Part shown: positions 53,410 to 63,233 of the stretch, piece after piece
Position numbering within the stretch: position 1 is the first letter of the stretch
Layout: the number at the start of each line of letters is the position of its first letter
Assembly (NCBI GenBank): GCA_030432655.1
Contig: JAUILA010000003.1
Span: 1 to 64,000 of the forward strand
Direction: 5' to 3'
DNA length: 64,000 nt
Source: Bacteroidia bacterium
GTDB lineage: Bacteria; Bacteroidota; Bacteroidia; Cytophagales; Cyclobacteriaceae
Made by a program: the position numbers and the translations under genes
The notes under the pieces: generated by a model
Seen by the model: the letters and a program-made list of their open reading frames with translations, nothing else
Told to the model about the DNA's origin: nothing
The model's database searches: none

Positions 53410-55133
53410 ATGGAGAATTTTGTTGTTTCGGCGAGGAAGTACAGACCACAGGGGTTTGATGAGGTAGTTGGGCAGGAACACATCACCACCACGTTGAGAA
53501 ATGCCATAGATTCCAATCAACTGGCGCAGGCGCTTCTCTTTTGCGGACCGCGCGGTGTAGGTAAAACCACTTGTGCCCGGATCATGGCCCGCCTTATCAA
53601 CGGCTTTGAGGAAAACACTGAGAATAATTCGCTCAACATCTTTGAGCTGGATGCAGCTTCCAACAATTCCGTGGATGACATACGTAACCTGATCGACCAG
53701 GTTCGATATCCACCGCAGCAGGGAAAGTACAAGGTCTATATCATTGATGAGGTCCACATGCTCTCCACCCAGGCATTTAACGCGTTCCTTAAAACACTGG
53801 AGGAGCCTCCTCCCTACGCGATATTCATCCTGGCGACAACGGAAAAGCATAAGGTGATACCGACTATTCTTTCCAGGTGTCAGATTTTCGACTTTAACCG
53901 TATCCAGGTATCCGATATTTCAGATCACCTGATGAAGATCGCAGAGAAGGAAGACATTAAGGCAGAGACGGAAGCGCTTCACCTGATTGCGCAGAAGGCA
54001 GACGGCGCATTGAGGGATGCCTTATCCATTTTCGACCTGATCGTCACATTCTCCAACAACCGGGAAGTCACCTACCAGTCCACCATCGATAACCTCCATA
54101 TCCTGGACTATGAATATTACTTTAAGGTAACTGATCAGATGCTGGCAGAATCGCACAGTGACCTTTTAATGACATTCGACGAGATTCAGCGGAAGGGGTT
54201 TGACGGTCATCTGTTCATTTCAGGACTGGCAAGCCATCTCAGAAACCTTTTGGTTTGCCGGGATCCAAGAACCGCGGAGCTTATGGATGTCCCGGAGACC
54301 GCGCGTGCACGGTATTCGGACCAGGCGCAGCGGGCAAGTCTATCTTTTCTGATGACCGCTCTCAACCTGGCCAATCAATGTGACATGCAATACAAGGCCA
54401 GTAAAAACCAGCGGCTGCATGTCGAGCTCTGCCTGATGAAGATGGCGCACATTGCCCATGCTGTCTCACTCGCCGCGAATGGTGAGGTAAAAAAAAAAGC
54501 CTGAAGAAGTCGGAGGATGAACCGGCAGGTTCAGAATCCCCGGAAGAAACCACCCAGGCTACTGCTCCTTTGCAGGAAACAAGGGTAGAAGAGGCTCCTG
54601 AGAAGGAAAAAAAGCAGGAGATTCCCTTACCTGCTTCCAATGCTACCAAACGGCCATCCGCCCTAAAATCGACCACCCGCATTCCAAATATCAGTAAGAT
54701 CCTCCACGATAAGCCTAAGTCACAGGAGAAGGATGAGAAAACAGAAGATCGGGAGATTTATGGAGAAAAAGAATTCAGCGAAGATGACCTGAGGAGTGCA
54801 TGGAAAGAATTCGCAGAATCAAGGAAACAGCAGGGGAAAAACTCGGAATTTACGGTCATGGATCAGCCAATTACGATAAGGGACACCTTTACGGTTATCC
54901 TGCCTCTTACCAATGCCGTAAAACTCAATATCCTTGACAGGTTCAGGTCTGATCTAATTACCCACCTGAAAACAAAACTGGATAATCGCCATATTAGTCT
55001 GGAAACAGAGTTGCTGAAAGAAGAAGTATCGTATAAGCCGTATACGAACAAGGAGAAATTTGATTACCTCATACAAAAAAAGCCTGTCCTCCGTGAATTG
55101 AAAGACAGGCTTGGGCTTGACCCGGATTTTTAG
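53410..55133 (+). CDS. dnaX: DNA polymerase III subunits gamma/tau, two products through a frame change at A10
   Basis: Clamp-loader ATPase. The zero frame (53410-54504) encodes a 364-residue gamma-like protein with P-loop GPRGVGKT at 46-53, DEVH at 113-116 and the lid domain; the four-Cys zinc module usual in other phyla is missing. It ends KKKA-stop right after A10 (54489-54498). The -1 frame is open from the A run to 55133 and encodes an acidic linker rich in Glu and Pro, then a C-terminal domain of about 110 residues (FSEDDLRSAWKEFAE, ISLETELLKEEVSYKPYTNKEKF). A -1 shift gives a tau-like protein of about 574 aa. Either programmed slippage or, less likely, an A-run sequencing error. Confidence 0.88.
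54489..54498 (+). promoter_or_regulatory. A10 slippery run in dnaX
   Basis: Ten A in a row; the zero frame reads GTA AAA AAA AAA GCC TGA. A -1 shift on the ribosome, or insertion of one A by RNA polymerase, joins the two dnaX frames. GAACC-GGCA-GGTTC (54519-54532), a small hairpin about 20 bases downstream, might assist. Confidence 0.6.
55074..55112 (-). terminator. Minus-strand terminator inside the dnaX 3' end
   Basis: A 9-bp stem AAGCCTGTC / GACAGGCTT (55080-55088 and 55104-55112), with T7 following on the minus strand. It would end the DUF3078 transcript and lies in the last codons of the tau frame, 22 bases before the dnaX stop. Confidence 0.7.
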
Positions 55134-55137
55134 TGAC

Positions 55138-56052
55138 TTATTCCTCTTCCTCGTAGTTCTGCCAGGAATATAAGATCCCCAATGTGAAGAACTGGTTTAT
55201 CTGAAGCTCATCGACCTGGTCATAATCATATATCAGGATACCCCCGAAGGTTACATCAACAAATTCATGCACCTTGGCCGTTAGCGTCAGATCGAAACGG
55301 TGGTCCCACCGGTCAATATCGAATGTCTCATAATTAATGAAAAGAATATAATTCCATTTCAGATTGATATTCTCTGTCAGGTCTTTGTTGAACTGGGCAA
55401 AAGCCTGAAATGCCAGCCATTCCGAGCGTGTATTCTTTCCTGCATCCAGTCCGTACGGACCTGCCTCGTCCGTCCGCGCGATGGCGTCATCCGTCACAAA
55501 AGTGAAACGGGGAGAGAATGGAGATAATCTGAGTTTGAAAAAATCATTCGGCACATACTCTGCACCCCAGGAAGAGGTCAGATAGGCCGGGGCCATAAAA
55601 TTTGAAACGAGGCTGTCATATTCCGTGCCATCCGGCCGTTCCACATCATAGGAATACCCTTTGGTAAATTGGGACAGAAAGGTAAGTGAAGTGAAGAAAT
55701 TCCATTTGGCAGACAGTTCACGCCCATATTTCGTGTCCAGCAAAATATAATCAACCGACTTCCTGGCACCCTGTCCTTCGTTTTTAGTGATGCCGTAGGC
55801 AAGGTCAATCGTATTATCCCAGGAATGTTTGCCTTTCTTATAATTTGCCTGATAAAACAGCAGGGAATTGAACCCTATACTGTTGACGCCACCACCGACC
55901 CAGTTGCTGCTGAATGATGCCTGATTAATATTAAGACCTACTTTAAATTTCTTTTTCCAGTAGGTCGTATCTGCATCCTGACCATAGACTACTCCTGCAG
56001 CCACTGATAAAATAACGATCAGTGCACTGCGCATGAAAAATAATTTGTTCAT
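55138..56052 (-). CDS. DUF3078 domain protein, probable outer membrane barrel
   Basis: A 304-residue protein with a signal peptide (LIVILSVAAGVVYGQ) and a DUF3078 barrel: KKFKVGLNINQASFSSNWVGGGVNSIGFNSLLFYQANYKKGKHSWDNTIDLAYGITKNEGQGARKSVD, then FFTSLTFLSQFTKGY and the C-terminal strands (VDVTFGGILIYDYD). The family is Bacteroidota-specific with unknown function. It is convergent with dnaX, 4 bases apart at the stops. Confidence 0.85.
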   Translation of the reverse strand: MNKLFFMRSALIVILSVAAGVVYGQDADTTYWKKKFKVGLNINQASFSSNWVGGGVNSIGFNSLLFYQANYKKGKHSWDNTIDLAYGITKNEGQGARKSVDYILLDTKYGRELSAKWNFFTSLTFLSQFTKGYSYDVERPDGTEYDSLVSNFMAPAYLTSSWGAEYVPNDFFKLRLSPFSPRFTFVTDDAIARTDEAGPYGLDAGKNTRSEWLAFQAFAQFNKDLTENINLKWNYILFINYETFDIDRWDHRFDLTLTAKVHEFVDVTFGGILIYDYDQVDELQINQFFTLGILYSWQNYEEEE

Positions 56053-56078
56053 AAAGTGATGAGATTTGCTGGTATTAC

Positions 56079-56492
56079 CTATCCCTTGTACTTTATTTCT
56101 TCTAATGAAGATTCTGTCAAAGGTTTAGTAATAAACTTGATTACATGATTATTGTTTACAATTTTATCAATATCCCGCTTATTATCTGAGCTTGAGAGGA
56201 TTATGACCTTACATTTGTCCTTAATGATAGTATTAAATTTTTCAAATTCATACAAAAAAACAAATCCGTCTACAATTGGCATATTGATATCCAGGAAAAT
56301 CAGGTTGGGTAATTCATCGGCATTCTCCTCATTCTCCTTCAGGTAATCCAGCGCACTTTTTCCAGAGTTTTTTACAACAACCCGTTTTGCAAATTTTGTG
56401 ATTTCGATGATTCTTTTGCTGATGAAGTTGTCTGTATCATTATCATCAACAAGCATAACAAGCTCAATAGGTTCAGATTTCGCCAAGGCCAA
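56079..56492 (-). CDS. Single-domain response regulator
   Basis: A 137-residue CheY-like protein without an output domain. LVMLVDDNDTDNFISKRIIE holds the acidic pair, NLIFLDINMPIVDGFVFL holds the phosphoacceptor Asp, and FITKPLTESSLE the conserved Lys. This receiver type with a NDTDNF loop is common in Bacteroidota, where it transmits phosphate to a partner. No kinase gene is next to it. Confidence 0.88.
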   Translation of the reverse strand: MALAKSEPIELVMLVDDNDTDNFISKRIIEITKFAKRVVVKNSGKSALDYLKENEENADELPNLIFLDINMPIVDGFVFLYEFEKFNTIIKDKCKVIILSSSDNKRDIDKIVNNNHVIKFITKPLTESSLEEIKYKG

Positions 56493-56591
56493 GTTTCCTT
56501 TTAGTAATCAGTAATTTATCATCCGTTTTAGAGGAAGACAAAAATAGTGTTTTTAAACTTTCTTGCAGGGAATAAGGATAAAAATCCTAAA

Positions 56592-58550
56592 CTATCTGGC
56601 GACCTTCAGCTTATCCCCGGGTTGAATGGTGTTGGTGGTTTTATCATTGAGCTTCTTAAGTTCCTCTACACTCAGGTTATGTTTCCTTGCAATTCCGTAC
56701 AGCGTGTCCCCTGATTTAACCTCATAATATTGCTCTGTTGACCCCACTGGCTCCTTCGCTGGTTCCGGAGAATGATTTGTGACCGGTTTTTTGATCAGCA
56801 GCTCCTGGTCAATTGAAAGCGGATCATTAATACTTAACCCGTTCCAGGAAAGGATCTCATTAATCGGAACTTCATATTTCCTGGAGATAGAATAAAGTGT
56901 CTCGCCATTATCCACCCGGTGAATGATCCGACGGTGCGGGGTATCAGCAGCAACTTCTTGCCCGGGCTCTTCATCTTCCGAAGTCATATCATTCTCCGGT
57001 TTATCAAGTGCCTCTTTTTCAATTTTGTCCGGTCCGCCTTCCTGTCCATTTCCCGAAGCCATCTCAGGAGTATCATTCCACTCCCTCTTTTCCACCTGCC
57101 GTGACGCCTGCTCTTCGTTTCCAGACGCAGATAAATTAGTATTATCAGTGTTCTTTTCAATCTTAACCGGAACGCTTGTTTCTTTTTTGGCAACCAGTTC
57201 TTTGACGGGGTCCGGCTCCCTCCGGAACTCAACAGGCACATCGGAGGGACGTATATAACGAAGCCAGAGGATACGTCCCTCTTCCACTTTATTAGTATTT
57301 GTACGTATACGATTCCTTTGGCGCAGTTTTGAAACCTTCATACCATAGGCCTGCGAAATGCCCCATAGATTTTCTCCTTTTGCTACCACATGATAGTAGG
57401 CCTTCGGCTTCGAGCGCTTATTCTTTAAATAGTACACCTGCCCCTCCTGCACCTTATCTCTGGCCGACATATCATTTATCCTGAGGAACTTTGATACTGA
57501 AATTCCACCACGACCGGCCAGGGTGGCAGCCCGGTCATTCACGCGGGCGATGACCGCCGGCTTTCCATTTATCTCAGTGATCTTGCCGGACCGGGCGGCT
57601 GATTTATTTGAATAATCAGGAAATGCGCCTGGTTCTGCAATGTCATAATTCCAGGAAGGCCCGGAGCTGCCCGACGATCGGGTTGCAGGCGGCGGGGAAG
57701 TTTGCGGTTTATCCGCCACTGCCACGCGTTCTGCGATCACGGCAGGCTGATCACCCTTTTCCACCGGTAACAAAACCGTATACATCCTGTCATCCGGAAT
57801 CTTTCCTTTACGCAGCCATTTATTATATTCAGCGACTTTCTCCGACGAAGTTTTGGTCTCCTGCGCCACCGCATCAAAGGATTTTCCACTTGCATTAGTT
57901 ACTTCCACGAACGTCAACTCTGCAGGTCCTTCCACGTATCCTTCAAATGCTACTTTATGCGCCAGGAATTTTTTGATATACCAGTACGTCCGCCGGTCAA
58001 TGCGCATGGTTTTCTGCCCCTTGTATTTTTCACCTCCGGCTTTGATGGCTGCACCAGGCCCCATCTGGTAGGCCATGAGTGTAATGATCCAATTATCGAA
58101 ATAGCGCTGGTTATTTTTTTTCATGTACCTGGCCGCTGCCCGGGAAGAGGAAACGATATTCATTCGTTCATCAATCTGCCGGTCCACCCGCAAGCCCATT
58201 TCAAGGGCCGTAAAATCCTTGAACTGCCAGAATCCGACCGCGTCCGATGAAGAAACCGCATCGGGGATCAGTGCACTTTCCTGCAGGACAAGGTACTTAA
58301 AATCGAGGGGCACTTGTTCTTCCCTGAATACGCGCTCAATAATCGGGAAATAAGAACGGGCACGCTGAACGTGGATATTGAAATATCTTGGATTAGCCGT
58401 AAGCGAATTAACGCTTTCCTGGATCTCCCTGCGCGCCGGTTCTTCAATAACAAGTTTTATTCCACCGAATTCCATCCGTTCCGGTACCTGCGGGGTCTGC
58501 CCACATACAATGGTGGTGGAAATGAAGAAAAGAAAAAATAAACCTTTCAT
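56592..58550 (-). CDS. MltD-like lytic transglycosylase with three LysM repeats
   Basis: Periplasmic enzyme that cleaves peptidoglycan glycan strands. The 652-residue protein has a signal peptide and an SLT domain at about 70-190 with catalytic Glu91 (VLQESALIPDAVSSSDAVGFWQF). LysM repeats lie at about 386-432 (GENLWGISQAYGM), 548-592 (GETLYSISRKYEV) and 607-651 (GDTLYGIARKHNL). A low-complexity linker rich in Glu and Pro lies at about 455-545. It overlaps the O-methyltransferase start by 4 bases. Confidence 0.92.
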   Translation of the reverse strand: MKGLFFLFFISTTIVCGQTPQVPERMEFGGIKLVIEEPARREIQESVNSLTANPRYFNIHVQRARSYFPIIERVFREEQVPLDFKYLVLQESALIPDAVSSSDAVGFWQFKDFTALEMGLRVDRQIDERMNIVSSSRAAARYMKKNNQRYFDNWIITLMAYQMGPGAAIKAGGEKYKGQKTMRIDRRTYWYIKKFLAHKVAFEGYVEGPAELTFVEVTNASGKSFDAVAQETKTSSEKVAEYNKWLRKGKIPDDRMYTVLLPVEKGDQPAVIAERVAVADKPQTSPPPATRSSGSSGPSWNYDIAEPGAFPDYSNKSAARSGKITEINGKPAVIARVNDRAATLAGRGGISVSKFLRINDMSARDKVQEGQVYYLKNKRSKPKAYYHVVAKGENLWGISQAYGMKVSKLRQRNRIRTNTNKVEEGRILWLRYIRPSDVPVEFRREPDPVKELVAKKETSVPVKIEKNTDNTNLSASGNEEQASRQVEKREWNDTPEMASGNGQEGGPDKIEKEALDKPENDMTSEDEEPGQEVAADTPHRRIIHRVDNGETLYSISRKYEVPINEILSWNGLSINDPLSIDQELLIKKPVTNHSPEPAKEPVGSTEQYYEVKSGDTLYGIARKHNLSVEELKKLNDKTTNTIQPGDKLKVAR

Positions 58551-59182
58551 AATTTTCGAATGACCATTAAACCATCTCTAACCGGAAATAATACATTCTC
58601 CACGCGTTTATCTTCCTGAATTTTATCATTGAATGCACGCATGTTAAGGGTGTCTTTATCATTGTGATCCCCAACAATCTTACCACTCCAGAGGACATTG
58701 TCAACAATAATGAAGCCGCCTTTCTTAACCATATCGATCACCATGTCATAATATTGCGCATAACTTCTTTTATCCGCATCAATAAAAACGATATCCGGCT
58801 GAATTTCCAGCTGAGGTACTTCTTCGCGCGCATCGCCAATGATATATTCAACCTTCTCCGTAATACCGGCCTCGCTGAAATAGTCCCTTACACGATCTTC
58901 CAGTTCTTCATTAATGTCAATGGTATAGAGCCTGCCCTTTTCGGTAAGGCCTTCGGCAAGGCTGATCGCGGAATAGCCGGTATAGGTTCCGATTTCCAAA
59001 ATACAGGAAGGCCGGATCATTTTGGAAAAGAAAGAGAGTATCCTGCCCTGAAGGTGACCACTCAGCATTCTGGGCATGAGCACCTCCGCGTGGGTATCCC
59101 GATTGATTCGGGAAAGCAGGGCGGATTCCGGGGAAGTATGCGCTTCCACGTACTTTTCCAGGTCCTTGGGTAAAAAATCCAT
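58547..59182 (-). CDS. O-methyltransferase (SAM-dependent, COMT-like)
   Basis: A 211-residue class I methyltransferase. ILEIGTYTGYSAISLAEGL is the SAM-binding loop, PDIVFIDADKRSYAQYYD carries the metal ligand Asp pair, and GGFIIVDNVLWSGKI follows; these mark the bacterial catechol-type O-methyltransferase family. The substrate is unknown. Its start lies 1 base after the M16 peptidase stop and its end overlaps the transglycosylase start. Confidence 0.92.
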   Translation of the reverse strand: MDFLPKDLEKYVEAHTSPESALLSRINRDTHAEVLMPRMLSGHLQGRILSFFSKMIRPSCILEIGTYTGYSAISLAEGLTEKGRLYTIDINEELEDRVRDYFSEAGITEKVEYIIGDAREEVPQLEIQPDIVFIDADKRSYAQYYDMVIDMVKKGGFIIVDNVLWSGKIVGDHNDKDTLNMRAFNDKIQEDKRVENVLFPVRDGLMVIRKL

Positions 59183-59183
59183 A

Positions 59184-60425
59184 TTACTCAGGCAAAAAAA
59201 TCAATTGACTCATGCTGTCCTCAACAAAGAGCTCATTCGCAATATCGCACAATTCATTCGATGTTGTTGCCTTTATTTCATTAAAAATTGCCTCAATAGG
59301 CTCAATTTTTTCCAAATCCAGCAGGCTCTTGGCCATCATCAGCATCAGGCTTGTATTATTCTCCTCTGCCATAGCAAGCTGTCCTTTGAGCTGCTGCTTG
59401 GCGGCATGCAATTGCAGCTTACCCAATGGTTTCTCACGCAGCAGCCTGATCTCACGCATAACCAACCTGATACTCCGTTCCAGCTGTTTCTTTTCGGTAG
59501 CGAAAAATATTCCGTACATGCCCGTATCTGTATACCCATGATAACTGGCATCGACCGAATAAACAAATCCGTGTTTTTCCCGAAGTGCCATATTGAGCCG
59601 GGAGTTCATCCCCGGGCCGCCAAGAATATTCAGCAGCATAAAGAATTTCAGTCGCTCCGGATGACCGACGGGAAGAGCGATCCCTCCCATTGCACAATGA
59701 GCCTGGGTAATGGGTCGGACTTCCGACTTATTTCCGGGAGAATAATTCGTAAAGGGCTGTCGCACCATTCCGGACCTTTGCTGCGGAATATCCTTAAGAT
59801 ATTTTTCCACAATTCGAATCACGCGGCTGAATGGAATATTTCCAACCACGCTTACCACTATCCTGCTTGTATCCAGTCGATTACCAATAAACCGCAAAAA
59901 ATCTTTCCGGTGGAAGCCGCTGACCGTTTCCCTGGTTCCCAGGATATTGGCGCCAAGGGAATGATCCTTGAAAATCATTCCATCAAAATCATCCTGGATA
60001 GCATCTTCGGGAGAATCATAATACATCGCCATTTCCTCCAAAATAACGTTACGTTCCCGCCGGACTTGTTTTTCCGGAAAAATGCTGTGAAAAGTTATGT
60101 CGGAGAGCAGTTCAACCGCCTTTTGAAAATGGGTATCCAGTACCGAGGTATAGAAGGTGACTTTTTCTTTGGTCGTATATGCGTTGAGTTCGCCGCCAAC
60201 AGATTCTATCCGGTTAAGAATGTGATAAGCCTTTCTTTTCTCCGTGCCTTTAAAAGCCATATGCTCCCAGAAGTGGGCCAGTCCCTGTTCTTCCGGGGAT
60301 TCATCCCTGCTTCCGATATCAAGCATAAATCCACAATGAACAATTTTCGTATTGGTCACTCGCTGATGAACAATACGGATGCCGTTATCCAGTTGATGCA
60401 GGTCAAATTCCTGTTGATCACTCAT
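59184..60425 (-). CDS. M16-family zinc peptidase
   Basis: A 413-residue processing-peptidase-like protein from ATG 60425 (MSDQQEFDLHQLDNGIRIVHQRV). The inverted zinc motif HFWEH is at residues 51-55 with a distal Glu about 75 residues later. The second M16 half-domain (GIALPVGHPERLKFFMLLNILGG, SVDASYHGYTDTGMYGIFFATEKK) is present without a zinc motif. Single-chain cytoplasmic type. An in-frame TTG upstream is rejected. Confidence 0.92.
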   Translation of the reverse strand: MSDQQEFDLHQLDNGIRIVHQRVTNTKIVHCGFMLDIGSRDESPEEQGLAHFWEHMAFKGTEKRKAYHILNRIESVGGELNAYTTKEKVTFYTSVLDTHFQKAVELLSDITFHSIFPEKQVRRERNVILEEMAMYYDSPEDAIQDDFDGMIFKDHSLGANILGTRETVSGFHRKDFLRFIGNRLDTSRIVVSVVGNIPFSRVIRIVEKYLKDIPQQRSGMVRQPFTNYSPGNKSEVRPITQAHCAMGGIALPVGHPERLKFFMLLNILGGPGMNSRLNMALREKHGFVYSVDASYHGYTDTGMYGIFFATEKKQLERSIRLVMREIRLLREKPLGKLQLHAAKQQLKGQLAMAEENNTSLMLMMAKSLLDLEKIEPIEAIFNEIKATTSNELCDIANELFVEDSMSQLIFLPE

Positions 60426-60457
60426 AATTGGGCGCAAAAGTACTGTTTTTTACGCTC

Positions 60458-61303
60458 TTATAAGCCTGCCAGTACAAATGAAATAAGTTTATCCACCGTT
60501 GACAGGGGGTTTGTACTGAAGGTATCCGTCGCCCGGTTTGCTATGATGGCATTTGTACTGAGTACCCGGTGTTCCATAAGTTGGCCAAGTGCGTACATGC
60601 CTGCCGTTTCCATTTCAAAGTTGGACAGTCGGACTCCATCAAAAAGAAATTCCCGCAGTTTATCGGTTAGATGTTCAATGGAAGATTCAATTCTTACTTT
60701 TCTTCCCTGGGGCGCATAAAATCCGGGACAGGTGACTGTCACGCCCTGGGGAAGTCCCGGAACCAGCAGCGTATCGCCTTCTGCCATATAAGGATGAAAA
60801 TCCAACCCTATACGCGCTTTCAGTTTTTCCACCAGCCGTACCTGAAATGAGGTCATTGGCAGTTTGTAAAACGTCATCAGGGTATCGAGCCCCACGCCTG
60901 CCGACGATGCCAGCAGGCTATCAACAGGTATGTCCTCCTGCAGTGCACCAGAGGTGCCGATGCGTATGATGTTCAGCCCTCTGTGGTCTGCTTTCGTTTC
61001 ACGTGATTCAAGGTCGATATTCACCAGGGCATCCAGCTCGGTCATGAATATCTCAATATTGTCCGTTCCCATCCCTGTACTGATCACCATAAGTTCACAA
61101 TCACCAACACGGCCTCGGTGTGTGATAAACTCCCGGTGACTTCGTTTAAAATAAACCTTGTCAAACTGGCGGCTGACCCGGGCTACCCGTTCCGGGTCCC
61201 CTACTGTAAGTATTGTATCCGGGATTTCTTCGGGCGCCAGATCCAGATGATATATCCGGCCTTCACTGTTGATGATCAATTCTGCAGAAGATGGTGTTGC
61301 CAT
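60458..61303 (-). CDS. Nucleoside phosphorylase, uridine phosphorylase-like
   Basis: A 281-residue enzyme of the PNP/UDP family. ILTVGDPERVARVSRQFDKV is the phosphate-binding start, IRIGTSGALQEDIPVDSLL and NFEMETAGMYALGQL are family motifs. The last, with the ribose-binding Glu-Met-Glu, fits uridine phosphorylase best, though a purine specificity cannot be excluded. It starts 5 bases after the NeuD-type gene. Confidence 0.85.
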   Translation of the reverse strand: MATPSSAELIINSEGRIYHLDLAPEEIPDTILTVGDPERVARVSRQFDKVYFKRSHREFITHRGRVGDCELMVISTGMGTDNIEIFMTELDALVNIDLESRETKADHRGLNIIRIGTSGALQEDIPVDSLLASSAGVGLDTLMTFYKLPMTSFQVRLVEKLKARIGLDFHPYMAEGDTLLVPGLPQGVTVTCPGFYAPQGRKVRIESSIEHLTDKLREFLFDGVRLSNFEMETAGMYALGQLMEHRVLSTNAIIANRATDTFSTNPLSTVDKLISFVLAGL

Positions 61304-61308
61304 AGTAC

Positions 61309-61947
61309 TTAATGATTAACTACCTGGGCCGGATTACCAAAAACAGTCTGTCCGTCTTCCACATCCGCAATCACCACCGAGCCAGCCCCTACCCGGGCCC
61401 CCTTACCGATTTTCACACCCCCGACGATGAGCGAACCTGCTCCGATAAATGCTTCATCCTCAATTTTCGCTCCGGCATTTACAATGGTTCCGGCGCCGAT
61501 CTGCACAAAATCCCCTATTTCAGAATCAATTTCAAGGATCGCCCCCGTGTGGATCAGGCAATAATTTCCTATTTCCGATTCATGGCCGATAATTACTCCC
61601 GCGTTTATAAAATTTCCATGTTTGATGATGGCCGAAGGTGCGATTTGCGCGTGCTGATGAATGGCATTCACGGGCATTACCTTCCTTTTTTTCTTCAGCA
61701 TATGCACAATGTGCTTACGCACTTTATTCTCATCCACAGCGACAAACGCCTCGCATTTCTTTCCAATAAACTTCAGATAGCCGTCATCTTCCATTTTACC
61801 CAGAACAGCAGCCTCATTGATCTCCTCGCCAATAAGATTTTCCTCGTCTGTCAGAAAGCCATAAGTCAGAATTTCATTGCTGTCAAAAATAGCTTTCGCC
61901 GCCCTGGCAATTGGATTGACACCAAAAATCATTACAGGATTTTTCAT
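61309..61947 (-). CDS. NeuD/PglD-type sugar O-acyltransferase
   Basis: A 212-residue protein with an N-terminal Rossmann-like part (VMIFGVNPIARAAKAIF) and a C-terminal left-handed beta-helix with hexapeptide repeats (GVIIGHESEIGNYCLIHTGAILEIDSEIGDFVQIGAGTIVNAGAKI). These add acetyl groups to sugars for surface polysaccharide or protein glycosylation. The first five residues overlap the membrane protein end (ATGA). The adjacent membrane protein supports a surface-glycan role, inferred. Confidence 0.85.
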   Translation of the reverse strand: MKNPVMIFGVNPIARAAKAIFDSNEILTYGFLTDEENLIGEEINEAAVLGKMEDDGYLKFIGKKCEAFVAVDENKVRKHIVHMLKKKRKVMPVNAIHQHAQIAPSAIIKHGNFINAGVIIGHESEIGNYCLIHTGAILEIDSEIGDFVQIGAGTIVNAGAKIEDEAFIGAGSLIVGGVKIGKGARVGAGSVVIADVEDGQTVFGNPAQVVNH

Positions 61948-63233
61948 TTCAGTAACCTTGATATTTTAGTACGAATTAATTCTTTCCAGCTGCAAAAGTA
62001 GCCATTATTAAGCGTAATAAGTAACAGGAAGAAAGGCAGAAGCCCTGACCTGTATCGTATCAGGGTTCCGTAATTGGGTGCGGACATAGCCAGAAATGCT
62101 GCCAGCAAAATGCAGTATATCCATCCTGCAAGCATCAGCACCTTACCATTACCCAATTGCCTCCTTTTTAACAAGCTGAGAAAATTAGTTATGGTAAGTA
62201 AAATCAGGATACAGTTCTCAAGACCTGTGAGCAGGGCAAATTTGTTCCATGCATCAAATGGCAGTGGCAGGTAAATTCCGGCAAGAGCGGCATAGGGAAT
62301 GGTAAAGAGCAGGCAACTCCATTCAGGACAAAGACCGGGAAGCTCAACAAATCGCCCTGGCATCGATTTCTGAACAAAAATCTGATTGAGTTCGTAAACC
62401 ACCTCAGGAAAATTCTCCGGAGCAATATTTTGATTCAGTTGACCGAGCAACAGCCATAGTACAGTAACGGATATTATAAAAATCGCCAATCGGTAAACCA
62501 GCTTTAACCGGGACCAATTACCTAGTAAAATCCATGAAGTCAGCAGCGCCAGAGCAAGAACTGAGGCGTAGTAATACTTTACTTTCCAAAGAATAATCAC
62601 AAACAGCAGTATCATAATCCCTGCTACAACGAGGTGCCATGTCTGCGATTTTCGTTTTATTAAAAGCAATCCTGTTACGATCATGGTCAATGCTCCCACA
62701 GCAAAACTTTCTTTAGTAAGGCCTGATGACCAGAAAAGGACTGAGGGAAAATACAACAAGCTCAGCAAAGCAGGGTATTTCCATTGTTGGTTTAAGCGGA
62801 TCAAGCTAACACAGAGTACCCACAGTCCGGCCCAGGCAAGTAATGAGCTGTAAAGAGAGGCCAGCCAGTAGGTGCCCGGACCTGTCAGGTATACAAGGCT
62901 TACCCATTTACTAAGCCATTGAGCCCTTGGAGAATAAGGGAATGTTGATTCAAAGGGCACGGAACCTGAGCCCAATAAATACCTGACATAGGAAAACAGG
63001 TCGTCCCTTCCCCAGGAGGCAAATAGTTTTGCTTCTTCGTGGTAGGCAAACGTATCACCACCGCCAGGCAAAATTTCCCAGTAATAATACCCCAGGGCAA
63101 ACCCCGCTGCTGCTTTCAGAATAAAGGAAATATATCCATGAAGGCGAAGGTGTGACGGTCCGAGCCGCCGTACCCCCAGGATTACAATCGAACCGATTAC
63201 AAGTAAGTGGAATATGGTAAGAATACTATCCAT
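61944..63233 (-). CDS. Polytopic membrane protein, GT-C glycosyltransferase-like
   Basis: A 429-residue protein from ATG 63233, with about ten membrane helices. After the second helix comes a periplasmic loop with GGGDTFAYHEEAKLFASWG; an acidic residue in this first loop is the usual catalytic base of GT-C glycosyltransferases. The loop and Arg/Lys clusters between helices fit a lipid-linked sugar transferase, but the function is unproven. The ATG overlaps the stop of the DUF2851 gene (TGATG). Confidence 0.7.
   Translation of the reverse strand: MDSILTIFHLLVIGSIVILGVRRLGPSHLRLHGYISFILKAAAGFALGYYYWEILPGGGDTFAYHEEAKLFASWGRDDLFSYVRYLLGSGSVPFESTFPYSPRAQWLSKWVSLVYLTGPGTYWLASLYSSLLAWAGLWVLCVSLIRLNQQWKYPALLSLLYFPSVLFWSSGLTKESFAVGALTMIVTGLLLIKRKSQTWHLVVAGIMILLFVIILWKVKYYYASVLALALLTSWILLGNWSRLKLVYRLAIFIISVTVLWLLLGQLNQNIAPENFPEVVYELNQIFVQKSMPGRFVELPGLCPEWSCLLFTIPYAALAGIYLPLPFDAWNKFALLTGLENCILILLTITNFLSLLKRRQLGNGKVLMLAGWIYCILLAAFLAMSAPNYGTLIRYRSGLLPFFLLLITLNNGYFCSWKELIRTKISRLLK

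Noticed and set aside
54570-55133. Separate gene for the second dnaX frame
   Set aside because: It has no ATG or ribosome site near its beginning, is open upstream to the A10 run, and continues the tau linker.
59076-60719. 547-residue open frame on the plus strand
   Set aside because: It runs antisense through the M16 peptidase and nucleoside phosphorylase genes, both with clear motifs; its product has no family pattern.
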